Numbered from the stretch's first letter, positions 35,820-45,560 are shown. The stretch: 64,000 nucleotides of DNA from Thermodesulfobacteriota bacterium (GCA_034189135.1 JAXHVO010000014.1:1-64000), one strand, 5' to 3'. A program made the numbers and translations. The notes: a model not told the origin generated them from the letters alone.

Positions 35820-36056
35820 CATTCCTCCAGTTACATTTTCTGAAATATTTACCCAATATCCCCTGCATAAAATTTCCGTTTGGGCATGAGAAGATGATTG
35901 AGCGTTTAGTTGTTAAATCGTATTGATTAAATTTACTTTTTTAGCAACTGTATAGGGAATTTCTCCTGACATGTCAATTTGATTGTTGAAAAAACCCTTT
36001 CCTTTACTTTTGGGTGTATCTCTGGATTAATATTTCGGTAAATATTCTATTTTGCA

Positions 36057-36104
36057 TTGACATGATATAATAATTGAATTATCATATGAATAATTGTTCA
36101 TATG
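36057..36104 (+). promoter_or_regulatory. Promoter and ArsR/SmtB-type operator
   Basis: TTGACA (36057-36062) and TATCAT (36080-36085) are 17 bases apart. Overlapping the -10 box is a 22-bp near-perfect palindrome at 36083-36104, CATATGAATAA/TTGTTCATATG, the ATATGAA-type operator used by SmtB/CzrA/CadC proteins. It lies 12 bp before the regulator start, so binding would block transcription of regulator and permease. Confidence 0.8.
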
Positions 36105-36116
36105 AAGAGGTGTTAA

Positions 36117-36461
36117 ATGGATATATGTGCTGTTAAATGCATTAACGAAAAAAAAGTTAAACAAACTGTAAAAACCATGCCCCGACCGGAGGATATCGGG
36201 CAGATGGCGGATATATTTAAAGCGTTAAGTGATCCGAGCAGACTTAAAATCGTTCTGACATTGTTAAGCCAGGAGCATTGTGTATGCGATATCGCCGCCA
36301 TTTGCAACCAGACGGAATCCGCCATATCACACCAGCTTCGTATATTAAGGACATTGAAAATTGTAAAGAACCGTAGAGAGGGTAAAATTATATACTACTC
36401 TATTGAGGATGACCATGTGATCTCACTGATTCACATGAGTCTTAATCATGTCAAACATTAA
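36117..36461 (+). CDS. ArsR/SmtB-family metal-sensing repressor (CadC/SmtB-like)
   Basis: A 114-residue winged-helix repressor. It has both known metal-site types: the alpha3N set Cys4, Cys8, Cys55 and Cys57 (CVC in helix 3), as in CadC for Cd/Pb, and the alpha5 set Asp98, His100, His111 and His114 (pattern DxH-x10-HxxH), as in SmtB/CzrA for Zn. The recognition helix is QTESAISHQLRIL. It likely releases its operator on binding Cd, Pb or Zn. It overlaps its own operator region and precedes a metal-efflux-type permease by 18 bp, an operon expected to be derepressed by metal. Confidence 0.93.
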   Translation: MDICAVKCINEKKVKQTVKTMPRPEDIGQMADIFKALSDPSRLKIVLTLLSQEHCVCDIAAICNQTESAISHQLRILRTLKIVKNRREGKIIYYSIEDDHVISLIHMSLNHVKH

Positions 36462-36479
36462 AATTGAGGCGTTTCTGCC

Positions 36480-37550
36480 ATGTCGGTTATATACCAAATC
36501 TTAAAAGAATCTTGGCTGATTTATCTTGATGTGGCGATTTATATGCTGTTTGGTTTTTTTGTTGCAGGCATCCTGTATGTCTTTTTCAAAGCGGAAAAAA
36601 TTAAACAATACCTTGGAACCAGCAAAATAAAACCTGTCATTTTATCCGCACTCTTTGGAATACCCATCCCTTTATGCTCTTGTGGGGTGGTACCAGTGGC
36701 CACAGCTCTTAAAAAGCAAGGGGCCAATAGCGGTGCCGCATTATCCTTTATGATTGCCACCCCTGAATCCGGCGTGGATTCCATAGCCGTATCCTGGGCC
36801 ATGCTGGACCCGATCATGACAGTGATTCGACCCGTTGCCGGATTTATTACTGCGGTTTCCACGGGAATTGCCGAAAATATTTTTGGAGCCGATGATACCT
36901 CCAATAAGCAAGATATGATAAAAAAAACCGGTGCCTGCGACTGTGCCCAAGGCAGCTGTACAGTTATCCCGCGAGACGGTAAAACCCTGCCTGTAAGATT
37001 GATTAATGGAATTAAATATGGTTATGGGGAATTGTTGACTGATATTGCCAAGCCCTTTACCATCGGAATCTTCGTCGCCGGTCTGATTACCTTCTTGTTC
37101 CCGGACGATCTTACCCTCTGGGCCAATGATCACAATTTCTTATCCATGCTGGCCATGCTGGCAGCAGGAATTCCCATGTATGTCTGTGCCACAGCATCCA
37201 CACCCATTGCAGCCGCCCTGATACTGAAAGGCCTGAATCCCGGTGCAGCACTGGTGTTCTTGCTGGCCGGCCCTGCAACCAATGCGGCAACCATAAATAT
37301 TATTAAAAATATATTCAGCACACGGGTCCTGGTGATATATTTATCAATGATTACCATTTGCTCTCTTGCCACGGGCCTTTTTGTTGACTGGCTGTACGCC
37401 TTTTATGCCGTTGAAGCAAGTGCGGTTATCGGGCAGGCTGCCCAAATCTTTCCCCAACATATCCAATTGATTGCTGCCGCCATATTGACGGTACTCATCG
37501 TTGTCAATGTGATCGCAAATTTCAACCAACGGGCTGTAACGGATGCCTGA
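36480..37550 (+). CDS. DUF318/YraQ-type permease, SO_0444-like Cu/Zn efflux family
   Basis: A 356-residue integral membrane protein with about 8 helices. The pattern IPIPLCSCGVVPVATALKKQG early and IPMYVCATASTPIAAALI later, with intracellular cysteines in CDCAQGSC, matches the SO_0444 family of predicted Cu/Zn efflux transporters within the UPF0718/DUF318 permeases. The regulator 18 bp upstream, with CadC/SmtB-type sites, supports metal efflux (Zn, Cd or Pb). The biochemical mechanism of the family is not established. Confidence 0.85.
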   Translation: MSVIYQILKESWLIYLDVAIYMLFGFFVAGILYVFFKAEKIKQYLGTSKIKPVILSALFGIPIPLCSCGVVPVATALKKQGANSGAALSFMIATPESGVDSIAVSWAMLDPIMTVIRPVAGFITAVSTGIAENIFGADDTSNKQDMIKKTGACDCAQGSCTVIPRDGKTLPVRLINGIKYGYGELLTDIAKPFTIGIFVAGLITFLFPDDLTLWANDHNFLSMLAMLAAGIPMYVCATASTPIAAALILKGLNPGAALVFLLAGPATNAATINIIKNIFSTRVLVIYLSMITICSLATGLFVDWLYAFYAVEASAVIGQAAQIFPQHIQLIAAAILTVLIVVNVIANFNQRAVTDA

Positions 37551-37676
37551 GCCTGGCGGAGGTCAGCCCTTTCTCATCCACCTCCCCTTTATTATCTGAA
37601 GTTCTGTATTATATTTTTTAAATACGCGATTCATATTGAAGCAATGCGAAAACAATAAAAGGACCAAACCCCCGAA

Positions 37677-39035
37677 TTGAATACCATATCAACAGCGCCA
37701 TCTCGCTCACCGTTTTCCATCCCCAACATCCGGTTGTTTATTGCCTTTAAGGTTTTGTTCAATTCAAGATTCTACTATCCGGTCTTTACCATTCTGTTCC
37801 TTGATTTCGGCCTGACTGTGGCGCAGTTTTCCATCCTCAACGCCGTCTGGGCAGCCACCATTGTCCTTACCGAAGTTCCCTCAGGTGCTCTGGCTGATAT
37901 TATCGGAAGGAAACGACTCCTTGTCTTTGCAGCATTCATTATGATTGTAGAAATCGGTATCATCAGTTTTATACCAAAAGCAGATCCTTTGGTTATTTTC
38001 ATGGTTTTCCTGGTCAACCGGGTGTTAAGCGGCTTGGCAGAAGCGGCTGCCAGCGGTGCGGATGAAGCCATCGCCTATGATTCCCTGGCCTCTCAAGGAA
38101 ACCCTGATCAGTGGGGCAGAGTTCTGGAAGTTTTAATACGATTTCAATCCATCGGGTTTATTGTTGCCATGAGCGTAGGTGCAGCTATTTATGATCCGGT
38201 CCTGCTGGAAAAGATTTGCCGGTTTTTCGGCCTTGCGGTAAAGCTGTCTCAGGAAACCACCATGCGATTTCCTTTATACCTTACATTTTTCCTGGCAGTT
38301 CTTGCATTTATCACTACCCTCAAAATGGAAGAACCGGCTTGTGAATCTTCTTCATCCGATTGCGGAACAAAGCAAATCAGCCAGGCCTTTGGTTTAACCC
38401 TAAAAGCAGGTTTCTGGATTTTAAAAACCCCCTTTGCCCTGTCTGTCATCCTTTTTGGAATGCTGTTTGACGGCATTATCAGAATGACGGTCACGCTGTC
38501 CAGCCAATACTACAGGATGATCGAACTGCCGGAATCCACTTTCGGTATTATTGGATCGCTGGTCGCCATGCTGGGGCTGGTAATTCCTAAAATGGCGAAA
38601 AAAATCGCAGAAAACCGTTCCCCGTCATTTTCCCTGTGGATCACAGCCGGATTAACCATCGCAGGTCTTTCAACAATGAGCTTTTTCTGGCCCTATGCCG
38701 GTTTGTTACCCGCTTTGGTCACTTTCGGTTCGATGTATTTCACCGGTTTTTTTGTAAGCTTTTATATTAACCAGATCACATCATCCGATCAAAGGGCGAC
38801 GGTCTTGAGTTTTAAAGGGCTGTCCTACAATATTTCTTATGGGGTATTGGGTATTTTTTATGCCCTGCTGTTAAAAATCAAAAAGCAAGGTATTGATTCA
38901 GCACAAGTTGAAAATATAGTTTTTAAGGATACGTTTTCCTGGTTTCCCATTGCCTTTTCGGTCTGGTTTTTCATTTTGATAACCATCTATTTTTTGTGGT
39001 TCAATAGACCCTCATCACTGCCCAAGGAAGAATAA
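37677..39035 (+). CDS. MFS transporter
   Basis: A 452-residue major facilitator protein with 12 predicted helices and the loop 2-3 motif SGALADIIGRKR. The start is a TTG at 37677, since no ATG or GTG is near the N-terminus; the AAAAGGA at about 37657 is rather distant (13 bp), so initiation is probably weak. The central loop (residues 220-235) is acidic and Ser/Cys rich. Substrate unknown; it follows the metal-permease gene by 126 bp and may or may not share its promoter. Confidence 0.82.
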   Translation: MNTISTAPSRSPFSIPNIRLFIAFKVLFNSRFYYPVFTILFLDFGLTVAQFSILNAVWAATIVLTEVPSGALADIIGRKRLLVFAAFIMIVEIGIISFIPKADPLVIFMVFLVNRVLSGLAEAAASGADEAIAYDSLASQGNPDQWGRVLEVLIRFQSIGFIVAMSVGAAIYDPVLLEKICRFFGLAVKLSQETTMRFPLYLTFFLAVLAFITTLKMEEPACESSSSDCGTKQISQAFGLTLKAGFWILKTPFALSVILFGMLFDGIIRMTVTLSSQYYRMIELPESTFGIIGSLVAMLGLVIPKMAKKIAENRSPSFSLWITAGLTIAGLSTMSFFWPYAGLLPALVTFGSMYFTGFFVSFYINQITSSDQRATVLSFKGLSYNISYGVLGIFYALLLKIKKQGIDSAQVENIVFKDTFSWFPIAFSVWFFILITIYFLWFNRPSSLPKEE

Positions 39036-39154
39036 AACCGGTGCGGATTGGTAAATTCAAGTTGGCAAAAAAGCCCATCAATTTAACTCAAGGCATTTAA
39101 GATCGGTTGGAGACAAGAGAAGAAATACTCAAACATTCTCAGTGAAATTTTTAA

Positions 39155-40321
39155 TTACCCGACTAAAGCCGACAGAAAGACCTGTTTCATGTCTTTTTCT
39201 TTCATAGGTATTGGATTGGTCGAAGCGGTGGGGTCATTTACTGCTTTTTGGGCTATTTCATCTACACGCGAGTCATTGATCCCCAGTTTACTTAAATTGG
39301 AAGCCATATTAAATTCTTTACGCAGGTTGAGTATCAGTTTGACAATCGCCTCAAAGGAAGGCTTTGGAAGATTCAAATAAGCGGCAAGCAGGGTCATTTT
39401 AGCTTCGATTGCGGATCGGTTGAACTGCAACACATATGGCATTAAGATCGCGTTCAACAATCCATGATGAACATCGTAAATAGCCCCAAGAGGATGCGCC
39501 AAAGAATGCATCGCTCCCAGGCCTTTCTGAAATGCGGTCGCCCCCATACTGGCTGCCACCAGCATGTGACTGCGGGCTTCCAGGTTTTTTCCATCCCTGA
39601 CAGCCACCGGGAGCCATTTGGTGATCAAGCGGATTCCTTCCACTGCGATTCCATCTGCCATGGGATGATATCCAGGCGCGCAATAGGCTTCCAAACAATG
39701 TGACAGCGCATCCATTCCGGTTGCAGCGGTGAGATCGTTTGGAAGACCAAGGGTCAATGCCGGATCAGAAATGACAACTGTCGGCAGCATTTTGGGGTGG
39801 AAGATAATTTTTTTTAAATGGGTTTCTTCCTGTACAATTACCGAAGCGCGTCCGACTTCCGAACCGGTCCCGGCGGTGGTAGGAACCGCAATAATCGGTG
39901 CGATCCCGTTGGGATCGGCTTTGCTCCAGTTATCACCGATATCTTCAAAATCCCATAATGGCTGCTTTTGACCGGAAACCAGAGCGATCGCTTTGGCGAC
40001 GTCCAGGGCGCTTCCGCCACCAAACGCGACGACCCCGTCATACCCGTTTTCGCGGTATGCTTTTAGTCCGTCTTCCACATTTTTCCCGGTAGGATTGGGC
40101 TTAATATCAAAAAAGATGCCCGTTGAGATTCCTTTTTTACCTGTCGCCTGCAAAACAGATTCAACCATTGGAAGTTTGGCGATTCCAGGATCAGTGATTA
40201 ATAATGGTTTTTTAATCTGAAATTCTTTACAAACAGACGCCAGTTCACTAATCCTTCCTGCTCCGAATCGTATCGAAGTCGGATAGTTCCAGTTGGTAAT
40301 TATTTTCTCAAAATCAGACAT
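39155..40321 (-). CDS. Iron-containing alcohol dehydrogenase
   Basis: A 388-residue group III alcohol dehydrogenase. The nucleotide-binding GGGS is at 101-104; the iron ligands are Asp204, His208, His272 and His286 (DALSHCLEAYC and the later DVHHG). No signal peptide, so cytoplasmic. The upstream co-directional gene encodes an aldehyde:ferredoxin oxidoreductase, so together they can turn an alcohol into an acid and deliver electrons to NAD and ferredoxin. A 394-bp gap with a long inverted-repeat element separates the two. Confidence 0.9.
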   Translation of the reverse strand: MSDFEKIITNWNYPTSIRFGAGRISELASVCKEFQIKKPLLITDPGIAKLPMVESVLQATGKKGISTGIFFDIKPNPTGKNVEDGLKAYRENGYDGVVAFGGGSALDVAKAIALVSGQKQPLWDFEDIGDNWSKADPNGIAPIIAVPTTAGTGSEVGRASVIVQEETHLKKIIFHPKMLPTVVISDPALTLGLPNDLTAATGMDALSHCLEAYCAPGYHPMADGIAVEGIRLITKWLPVAVRDGKNLEARSHMLVAASMGATAFQKGLGAMHSLAHPLGAIYDVHHGLLNAILMPYVLQFNRSAIEAKMTLLAAYLNLPKPSFEAIVKLILNLRKEFNMASNLSKLGINDSRVDEIAQKAVNDPTASTNPIPMKEKDMKQVFLSALVG

Positions 40322-40427
40322 ATGATTTCCTTGAAATTATGGTTGTTAATTCAACAACTCAAGTTTTACACCTCTATTTGGCAAAAGATTATGCCCTGAT
40401 GGCGCGTAAGATATAAAATCGAATATG

Positions 40428-40625
40428 AATCGAAACGGTTATATTATTTTCTGTAAGGTGATATGTGGGTCATTTCTACACTTTGTCGCTGTGTCCTGAT
40501 ATTTGGGATAGATGTACAAATTTTTATCATTTAGCAACTCATGCACTTTATCCCAAATATCAGGACACGCTGCCAATCGATTATATTCATATCACCTGGA
40601 AGAAAATGATATAATCGTTTCGGTT
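40428..40625. repeat. Nested long inverted-repeat element
   Basis: Within the 394-bp gap there are two nested inverted repeats. The outer 38-base arms 40428-40465 and 40588-40625 match at 32 positions. The inner arms 40491-40510 and 40549-40568 are a perfect 20-bp pair (GTGTCCTGATATTTGGGATA and its inverse) with a 38-base centre. The whole 198-bp block can fold into one long imperfect hairpin. It has no coding frame. Read as a MITE-like element, or a structured RNA in the AOR-ADH transcript. Confidence 0.65.
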
Positions 40626-40715
40626 CACGCTTTCCACACGAATCAACTCATAAAATATTGGGGCTTCGCTGTAAATATGTAATGCGACACTTGAGTGAAT
40701 AGTTAGAAACTGATT

Positions 40716-42575
40716 TTACACTCCAAGTTCTCGCAGGATTTTTTCATTCGGTCGGCCACGTTCATCCCAGTTCCAAAGGCGATAATAATGCTTTCGCGCG
40801 GCCTCAAAATCGGCTCTGTTGATCTTCAATCCGTTGGTCGGACCCGCGGGTGTTTCTTCTTCCAAATACGGTAGAAACGCCTCATCAGTCCCGCCAAAGT
40901 CAATAAATAGCTTTTTTTGCAATTGAACGGCTGATTCTCCCAGTTTCATCAATTCGTTAAAATCGTAATCAAAGCCGGTTGCACCATTGATCAGCGAAAC
41001 TATTTCACCAAATGTCAGGATATTACCCGGACCATAGATGAACATACAGACACTCAACGCATCCATGGCCGAATAGTAGATTTGCGTCATGCGTGCGATT
41101 TCGACTTTGTTCTTATCTAAGTCAAAAGGACCGGAACGGATATCCAAACCAAATTCCTTTAAAGAATCCGTACTTGCCGCGATCCAGTCATGTTCCAGTT
41201 TCATGTGATCTCCAGGGTTCGGACCGTGGTGATATCCGAAACCGATTCCGGGTTTTGTTTTAGGCAAATGTGCCGGCGTCCCCATGCCTTGGAAAAATCT
41301 GAGGTAAGGTCGGGTCTGTTTCCCCAATTTACGCCAGGCGACTTCAACTCCCCGGGCCATGATATCGGCCAGTTCTCCCTCACGCTTAGCCATGGCTTCA
41401 ATCAGGGCATATGCTTTTTGCGATTCTCCAAATCGAATGGAAAAATTGAAACGGTCCTCTTGTAACGCGCCATTTTCGTAACAATCCATCAGAAATGCGA
41501 TCTGATTCCCCACTGTGATTGTATCCATCCCCATTCGATTACACAGTTCACATAGCTTTAGCCCCTCAGATAAAGAGGTAATCCCCAAATTCGGTCCCAG
41601 CAAGGCCATGCTCTCATATTCAGCCAGTGCGGTGTATTCGCTATTTGCTTTTAATTGTTTTTTGCAAGCCACATAGCACCCTTTACACGGAGTGCTTTTT
41701 CCAACAAATTTTTCATTAATATTCGAGTGTGCTATTTCCTGTCGGGCATTTTGATCCTCAATATAGGATTGATTAAAATTTTTGACCGGGATATTCCCCG
41801 CATTCTGATTCAGTGCCAATAGCCCGAATGTTCCGTATTGCCTGAGTACTCCCAGGAATCCAGTAGGATTACTCTCAAATGCCTGCCTGAACCTTTGGGC
41901 ACCGATTCTATTCACCTCCTTGACCTGATCCGGATTTTTAAATACCGGTTTTTGATTGCCTCCGATGCAGATCGCTTTAACTTTTTTGGCTCCCAAAACT
42001 GCTCCAAGTCCCCCTCTACCCGCGTAATGCTCCGGTTCGAACATGATATTCGCAGTTGTCACTTGGTTTTCGCCGGCCGGTCCGATAGTGGCTATGCTGT
42101 GTTTTTTGTCTACCTTTTTGGAAATCTGTTGATAAGTGGTGACACGATCTTTTCCCCACCATTTAGCGGCATCTTGGAAAGAGACAATTTCGTTATCAAT
42201 ATTCAACCAGGTGGGATTGTCGGCTTTTCCTGTGATGACAAGGGCATCGAATCCGGCACGCTTCATACAGGGTCCGAATTCACCGCCTGCCTGCGATGTA
42301 AAGATCCCAGGTGTTTCTGCAGAAAGCGATAAAACATTAACCCGTGTGGCGCCGCATACTCCTCCCCCTGCAAGCGGGCCGGTGGCAAATATTATGGAAT
42401 TTTGTGCAGAAAAAGGAGTCAGGTTGGTTTGATTTTTTGTCTGTTCTTCAAATAACCGGGCAGCTAAAAATGACCCACCCAGATATTTTTTATAATACGC
42501 TTCATCCCTGGTTAGAATTTCGCTCTTCTTTTCGGAAAGATTCACCAAAAGGATCTTCCCCATAAAACCATTCAT
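40716..42575 (-). CDS. Aldehyde:ferredoxin oxidoreductase (tungsten/AOR family)
   Basis: A 619-residue AOR. The N-terminal domain (GPLAGGGVCGATRVN, and GAVLGAKKVKAI) builds the bis-pterin tungsten site; the [4Fe-4S] cluster ligands are Cys297, Cys300 and Cys304 (CKGCYVAC) plus Cys510 (DALSVCMF). These enzymes oxidise aldehydes to acids with ferredoxin, using W or Mo. Cytoplasmic. It follows the ABC permease gene by about 100 bp on the same strand and precedes an iron alcohol dehydrogenase, indicating oxidation of an imported alcohol, aldehyde or amine-derived aldehyde. Length is normal for the family. Confidence 0.95.
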   Translation of the reverse strand: MNGFMGKILLVNLSEKKSEILTRDEAYYKKYLGGSFLAARLFEEQTKNQTNLTPFSAQNSIIFATGPLAGGGVCGATRVNVLSLSAETPGIFTSQAGGEFGPCMKRAGFDALVITGKADNPTWLNIDNEIVSFQDAAKWWGKDRVTTYQQISKKVDKKHSIATIGPAGENQVTTANIMFEPEHYAGRGGLGAVLGAKKVKAICIGGNQKPVFKNPDQVKEVNRIGAQRFRQAFESNPTGFLGVLRQYGTFGLLALNQNAGNIPVKNFNQSYIEDQNARQEIAHSNINEKFVGKSTPCKGCYVACKKQLKANSEYTALAEYESMALLGPNLGITSLSEGLKLCELCNRMGMDTITVGNQIAFLMDCYENGALQEDRFNFSIRFGESQKAYALIEAMAKREGELADIMARGVEVAWRKLGKQTRPYLRFFQGMGTPAHLPKTKPGIGFGYHHGPNPGDHMKLEHDWIAASTDSLKEFGLDIRSGPFDLDKNKVEIARMTQIYYSAMDALSVCMFIYGPGNILTFGEIVSLINGATGFDYDFNELMKLGESAVQLQKKLFIDFGGTDEAFLPYLEEETPAGPTNGLKINRADFEAARKHYYRLWNWDERGRPNEKILRELGV

Positions 42576-42676
42576 GGCACTACTCCAAAAATAAACTAAG
42601 AAAATGAATCAACTGAATAGACTTCCCTGCAAAACATTACTTTTTAGACATCTCCAATATTTAGACTGAAAATGGT

Positions 42677-43537
42677 TTACAACTCTTTTCCCGGTTTACT
42701 GAAGGTCAAATTTATCAATGCCAATATAGAGGTTCCCACAATCAAGAGAAATGAGATCGCATTGATTACCGGAGTACTGCCGTCCCGCAATTGCAAATAA
42801 AGATTGATGGGCAGGGTTGGCTCTGATCCCACTAAAAACAGGGTGGTATTGAAGTTTTCAAAGCTCATCAAAAACGCCACTGCTCCGGAACTGATCAAAG
42901 CAGGCTTTAAGAATTTTAGGGTGATATGCCAAATAACTTCAAAGCGGTTGGCCCCTAGATTATAGGCCGCTTCTTCCAATGTTCGGTCAAATTTTTTCAA
43001 TCGAGCGGATACCACCAGGGATACAAATGTGGAAATAAAGGCAAATTGACCCATGACCACCAGCCAAAATCCAGGTCTTAACATCTCAATATCCAGACCA
43101 AATGTATCCTCAAAATAGATACCCAAACTGTTAACTGAACTTAAAATCGATATCCCTAAAATAACGCCGGGGATGACCAGGGGTGCCAGCATTAAAAAAT
43201 ACAGCAGGTTTTTGAAACGAAAATCTTCCTGTTCAAAAAGAAAGGCAGCGCATGTCCCAACCACTAATGACAGGAGGCTGACAAAAAAAGCTGTTTGTAC
43301 ACTGATCCAGATACTCCTGAGATTAATCTGATCGTTAAAAATCCCAACCCGATCGGCCTGGTTTGCGGTAAACCATTCAAGGGTAAATCCATTCCATGGC
43401 AAAGATGGAAATTGCGAATCATTAAAAGCCAGCACACAGGTGACAACCAATGGGGCAAATAAAAAGGTAAAATAAAACAGAATATATAATTTAAATCCCC
43501 AAGCATAGGTTTGGGATTGAGGTAAAGATCGTATCAT
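42677..43537 (-). CDS. ABC transporter permease, PotC type
   Basis: A 286-residue permease with six membrane segments and the EAA loop EEAAYNLGANRFEVIWHIT (residues ~190-210) that docks to the ATPase. It belongs to the spermidine/putrescine (PotC)-type group, which also includes transporters for phosphonates, iron or other amines. It overlaps the PotB-type gene by 4 bp (ATGA), so translation is coupled. Confidence 0.88.
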   Translation of the reverse strand: MIRSLPQSQTYAWGFKLYILFYFTFLFAPLVVTCVLAFNDSQFPSLPWNGFTLEWFTANQADRVGIFNDQINLRSIWISVQTAFFVSLLSLVVGTCAAFLFEQEDFRFKNLLYFLMLAPLVIPGVILGISILSSVNSLGIYFEDTFGLDIEMLRPGFWLVVMGQFAFISTFVSLVVSARLKKFDRTLEEAAYNLGANRFEVIWHITLKFLKPALISSGAVAFLMSFENFNTTLFLVGSEPTLPINLYLQLRDGSTPVINAISFLLIVGTSILALINLTFSKPGKEL

Positions 43538-44391
43538 TGTGCGACCCTGCTGAGTTTTTGGCCGCTAACTCTTAAAGCCAGCCAGATAATCAAGGACGAT
43601 AATGCCAGCAATAAAAAGCCAAATGCAGCACCCTGGTTCCAGTTTAAGCTGGCAATAAACTGATTGTAGATTTGTTCGGTAAACCACAGAGCGTTTTTTC
43701 CTCCCATTAAATTGGGTGTCAGATAATTACCCAAGGTTAACATAAACACAACAATGGAACCGGAAACAATTCCCGGGACAGAATGTGGAATAACAATTTT
43801 AAACAGAATGGACCACATATTGGCCCCTAAATCATAAGCCGCCTCGATCAAACTGTTGTCCAGACTTTCCATCACAGACAACAGCGGAACCACCATAAAT
43901 AACATGGTGGTGTATACCAATCCCATAATCATGGTTGCATCGTTATATAGCATTTCAATGGGTTGATCTAAAATCCCCAGTTTCAACAAAAAATGATTGA
44001 TGACCCCACTTTCTCTTAACAGACTCATCCAACCGTAAATTCTCACAATCTCGCTCACCCAAAAAGGCAGCAGGAGTAAAATGGTTAAAAATCCTTTATA
44101 ACGGAAAGAAGCCACTTTAGTAATATAAAATGCAACCGGAAAGGAAATCACAAATGTTAAAAAAGTGGTGATAATGGAATAAATGGCGGTACGGACAAAT
44201 GTCTTCCAATAGATCGGTTCAAAAAAGAACTCTTTATAATTATACAACCCCCAGGTCATCTCGCCATAGTCGTCTTCCGTGCGAAAAGAATTAATCAATA
44301 AATCCAAATGGGGAAGTACAATCAACAAGAATAACCATAATAAAACCGGACTTAAAAAAAAGAAAAATGCCCATCGTGTGTTTGATCGCAT
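43534..44391 (-). CDS. ABC transporter permease, PotB type
   Basis: A 285-residue permease with six membrane segments and the EAA loop IEAAYDLGANMWSILFKIVI. It is the PotB-like partner of the next gene product. It begins 3 bp after the PotA-type ATPase stop, so the four genes form a tight operon apart from the gap behind the binding-protein gene. Confidence 0.88.
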   Translation of the reverse strand: MRSNTRWAFFFFLSPVLLWLFLLIVLPHLDLLINSFRTEDDYGEMTWGLYNYKEFFFEPIYWKTFVRTAIYSIITTFLTFVISFPVAFYITKVASFRYKGFLTILLLLPFWVSEIVRIYGWMSLLRESGVINHFLLKLGILDQPIEMLYNDATMIMGLVYTTMLFMVVPLLSVMESLDNSLIEAAYDLGANMWSILFKIVIPHSVPGIVSGSIVVFMLTLGNYLTPNLMGGKNALWFTEQIYNQFIASLNWNQGAAFGFLLLALSSLIIWLALRVSGQKLSRVAQ

Positions 44392-44394
44392 AAG

Positions 44395-45477
44395 TTATTT
44401 TAAGAAGCAAATACCGGATTTTCGATCCCAACCGATTTCCAGTTGGTCATCGGGTTTAACATGATCGAATTGTCTATTTTGAGGTAGAGCAACGAGTAGT
44501 TCTTTGGTTGAGTTCTCAGGATAAACCAGCAGGCGGCTCCCGGCACCATCAAACAATATAGATTTGACTTTTACCTGAAACCGGTTGATATCTTTCAGGC
44601 TGGGATCAGGTTGAATCAGCATGGCTTCCGGTCGTAAGTAGAGATCTACCGGATCATCCACTTGCACTGTCTTTTTGATTTTGGTTTGAAACCGGTTCCC
44701 TTCATCTGTGATGATCGTTGCAAAATCGCCATCCACCTGTTTCACTGACCCGGACCAGCTGTTATTATCCCCAACAAACATGGCTATAAACGGAGTTTTT
44801 GGATTATGATACAGATTTTGCGGCGTATCCACCTGTTCAAAAGCACCGTTGTTCATCACCGCCACATGATCAGACATCACCAATGCCTCAGACTGATCAT
44901 GAGTGATATACATAAAAGTAGTCCCAATTTTCTGCTGCAACGTTTTCAGTTCCACTTTCATATACTCTCTCAATTTAAGATCAAGTGCACCCAGTGGTTC
45001 ATCCAACAAAAGAACAGTCGGTTCCAATATCAAACATCTGGCAATGGCAACCCGCTGTTTTTGTCCCCCTGACAGTTGATCAATTTTCTTTTCTTCAAAA
45101 CCGGTTAATCCAACACGATGGAGAATATCGGTGACTTTTGGGCCAATGTTTTCTTTTGTTTCCCCGCGTCTTTTTAAACCGAATGCAATATTTTCAGCGA
45201 CATTCATCATGGGAAATAAGGCTAAATGCTGGAATACCATATTGACCGGGCGTTTATTGGGAGAAACGCCAACCACATCTTTTCCCCTGATTTCGATGGA
45301 ACCCAAGGTTGGATCAGAGAAACCGGCGATCATTCTTAATAAAGTGGTTTTCCCGCAACCGGAAGGACCCAGGATGGAAAAAAACTTACCATTTTCAATA
45401 TCAAAACTGACAGAATTTACCGCAGTAAAAGAACCAAACTTTTTGGTGACATTTTTAACGGATAAATCGATCTGCAT
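44395..45477 (-). CDS. ABC transporter ATP-binding protein, PotA type
   Basis: A 360-residue ATPase. Walker A is GPSGCGKTT, the signature LSGGQKQR, Walker B LLLDEPLGALD and the H-loop histidine lies in THDQSEA. The C-terminal ~110 residues form a TOBE-type regulatory domain. Members energise uptake of polyamines or other small cations or phosphonates. The start lies about 117 bp after the binding-protein gene, separated from it by a strong hairpin. Confidence 0.92.
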   Translation of the reverse strand: MQIDLSVKNVTKKFGSFTAVNSVSFDIENGKFFSILGPSGCGKTTLLRMIAGFSDPTLGSIEIRGKDVVGVSPNKRPVNMVFQHLALFPMMNVAENIAFGLKRRGETKENIGPKVTDILHRVGLTGFEEKKIDQLSGGQKQRVAIARCLILEPTVLLLDEPLGALDLKLREYMKVELKTLQQKIGTTFMYITHDQSEALVMSDHVAVMNNGAFEQVDTPQNLYHNPKTPFIAMFVGDNNSWSGSVKQVDGDFATIITDEGNRFQTKIKKTVQVDDPVDLYLRPEAMLIQPDPSLKDINRFQVKVKSILFDGAGSRLLVYPENSTKELLVALPQNRQFDHVKPDDQLEIGWDRKSGICFLK

Positions 45478-45532
45478 TATTTATCCTTGGGATAGGGTAT
45501 GGAATAGAAATTATGTAATTTATGAAAACGAT

Positions 45533-45560
45533 TCCCCTTGAACCCGAAGGTTCAAGGGGA
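45533..45560 (-). terminator. Very stable intercistronic hairpin (UUCG loop) after the binding-protein gene
   Basis: A perfect 12-bp stem (45533-45544 with 45549-45560; TCCCCTTGAACC arm). On the minus-strand transcript the loop is UUCG closed by C-G, an unusually stable tetraloop, followed by AUCGUUUUC. It lies 34 bp after the stop of the binding-protein gene and 55 bp before the ATPase start. It should stabilise or partly terminate the message so that the binding protein is made in excess. Confidence 0.75.
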
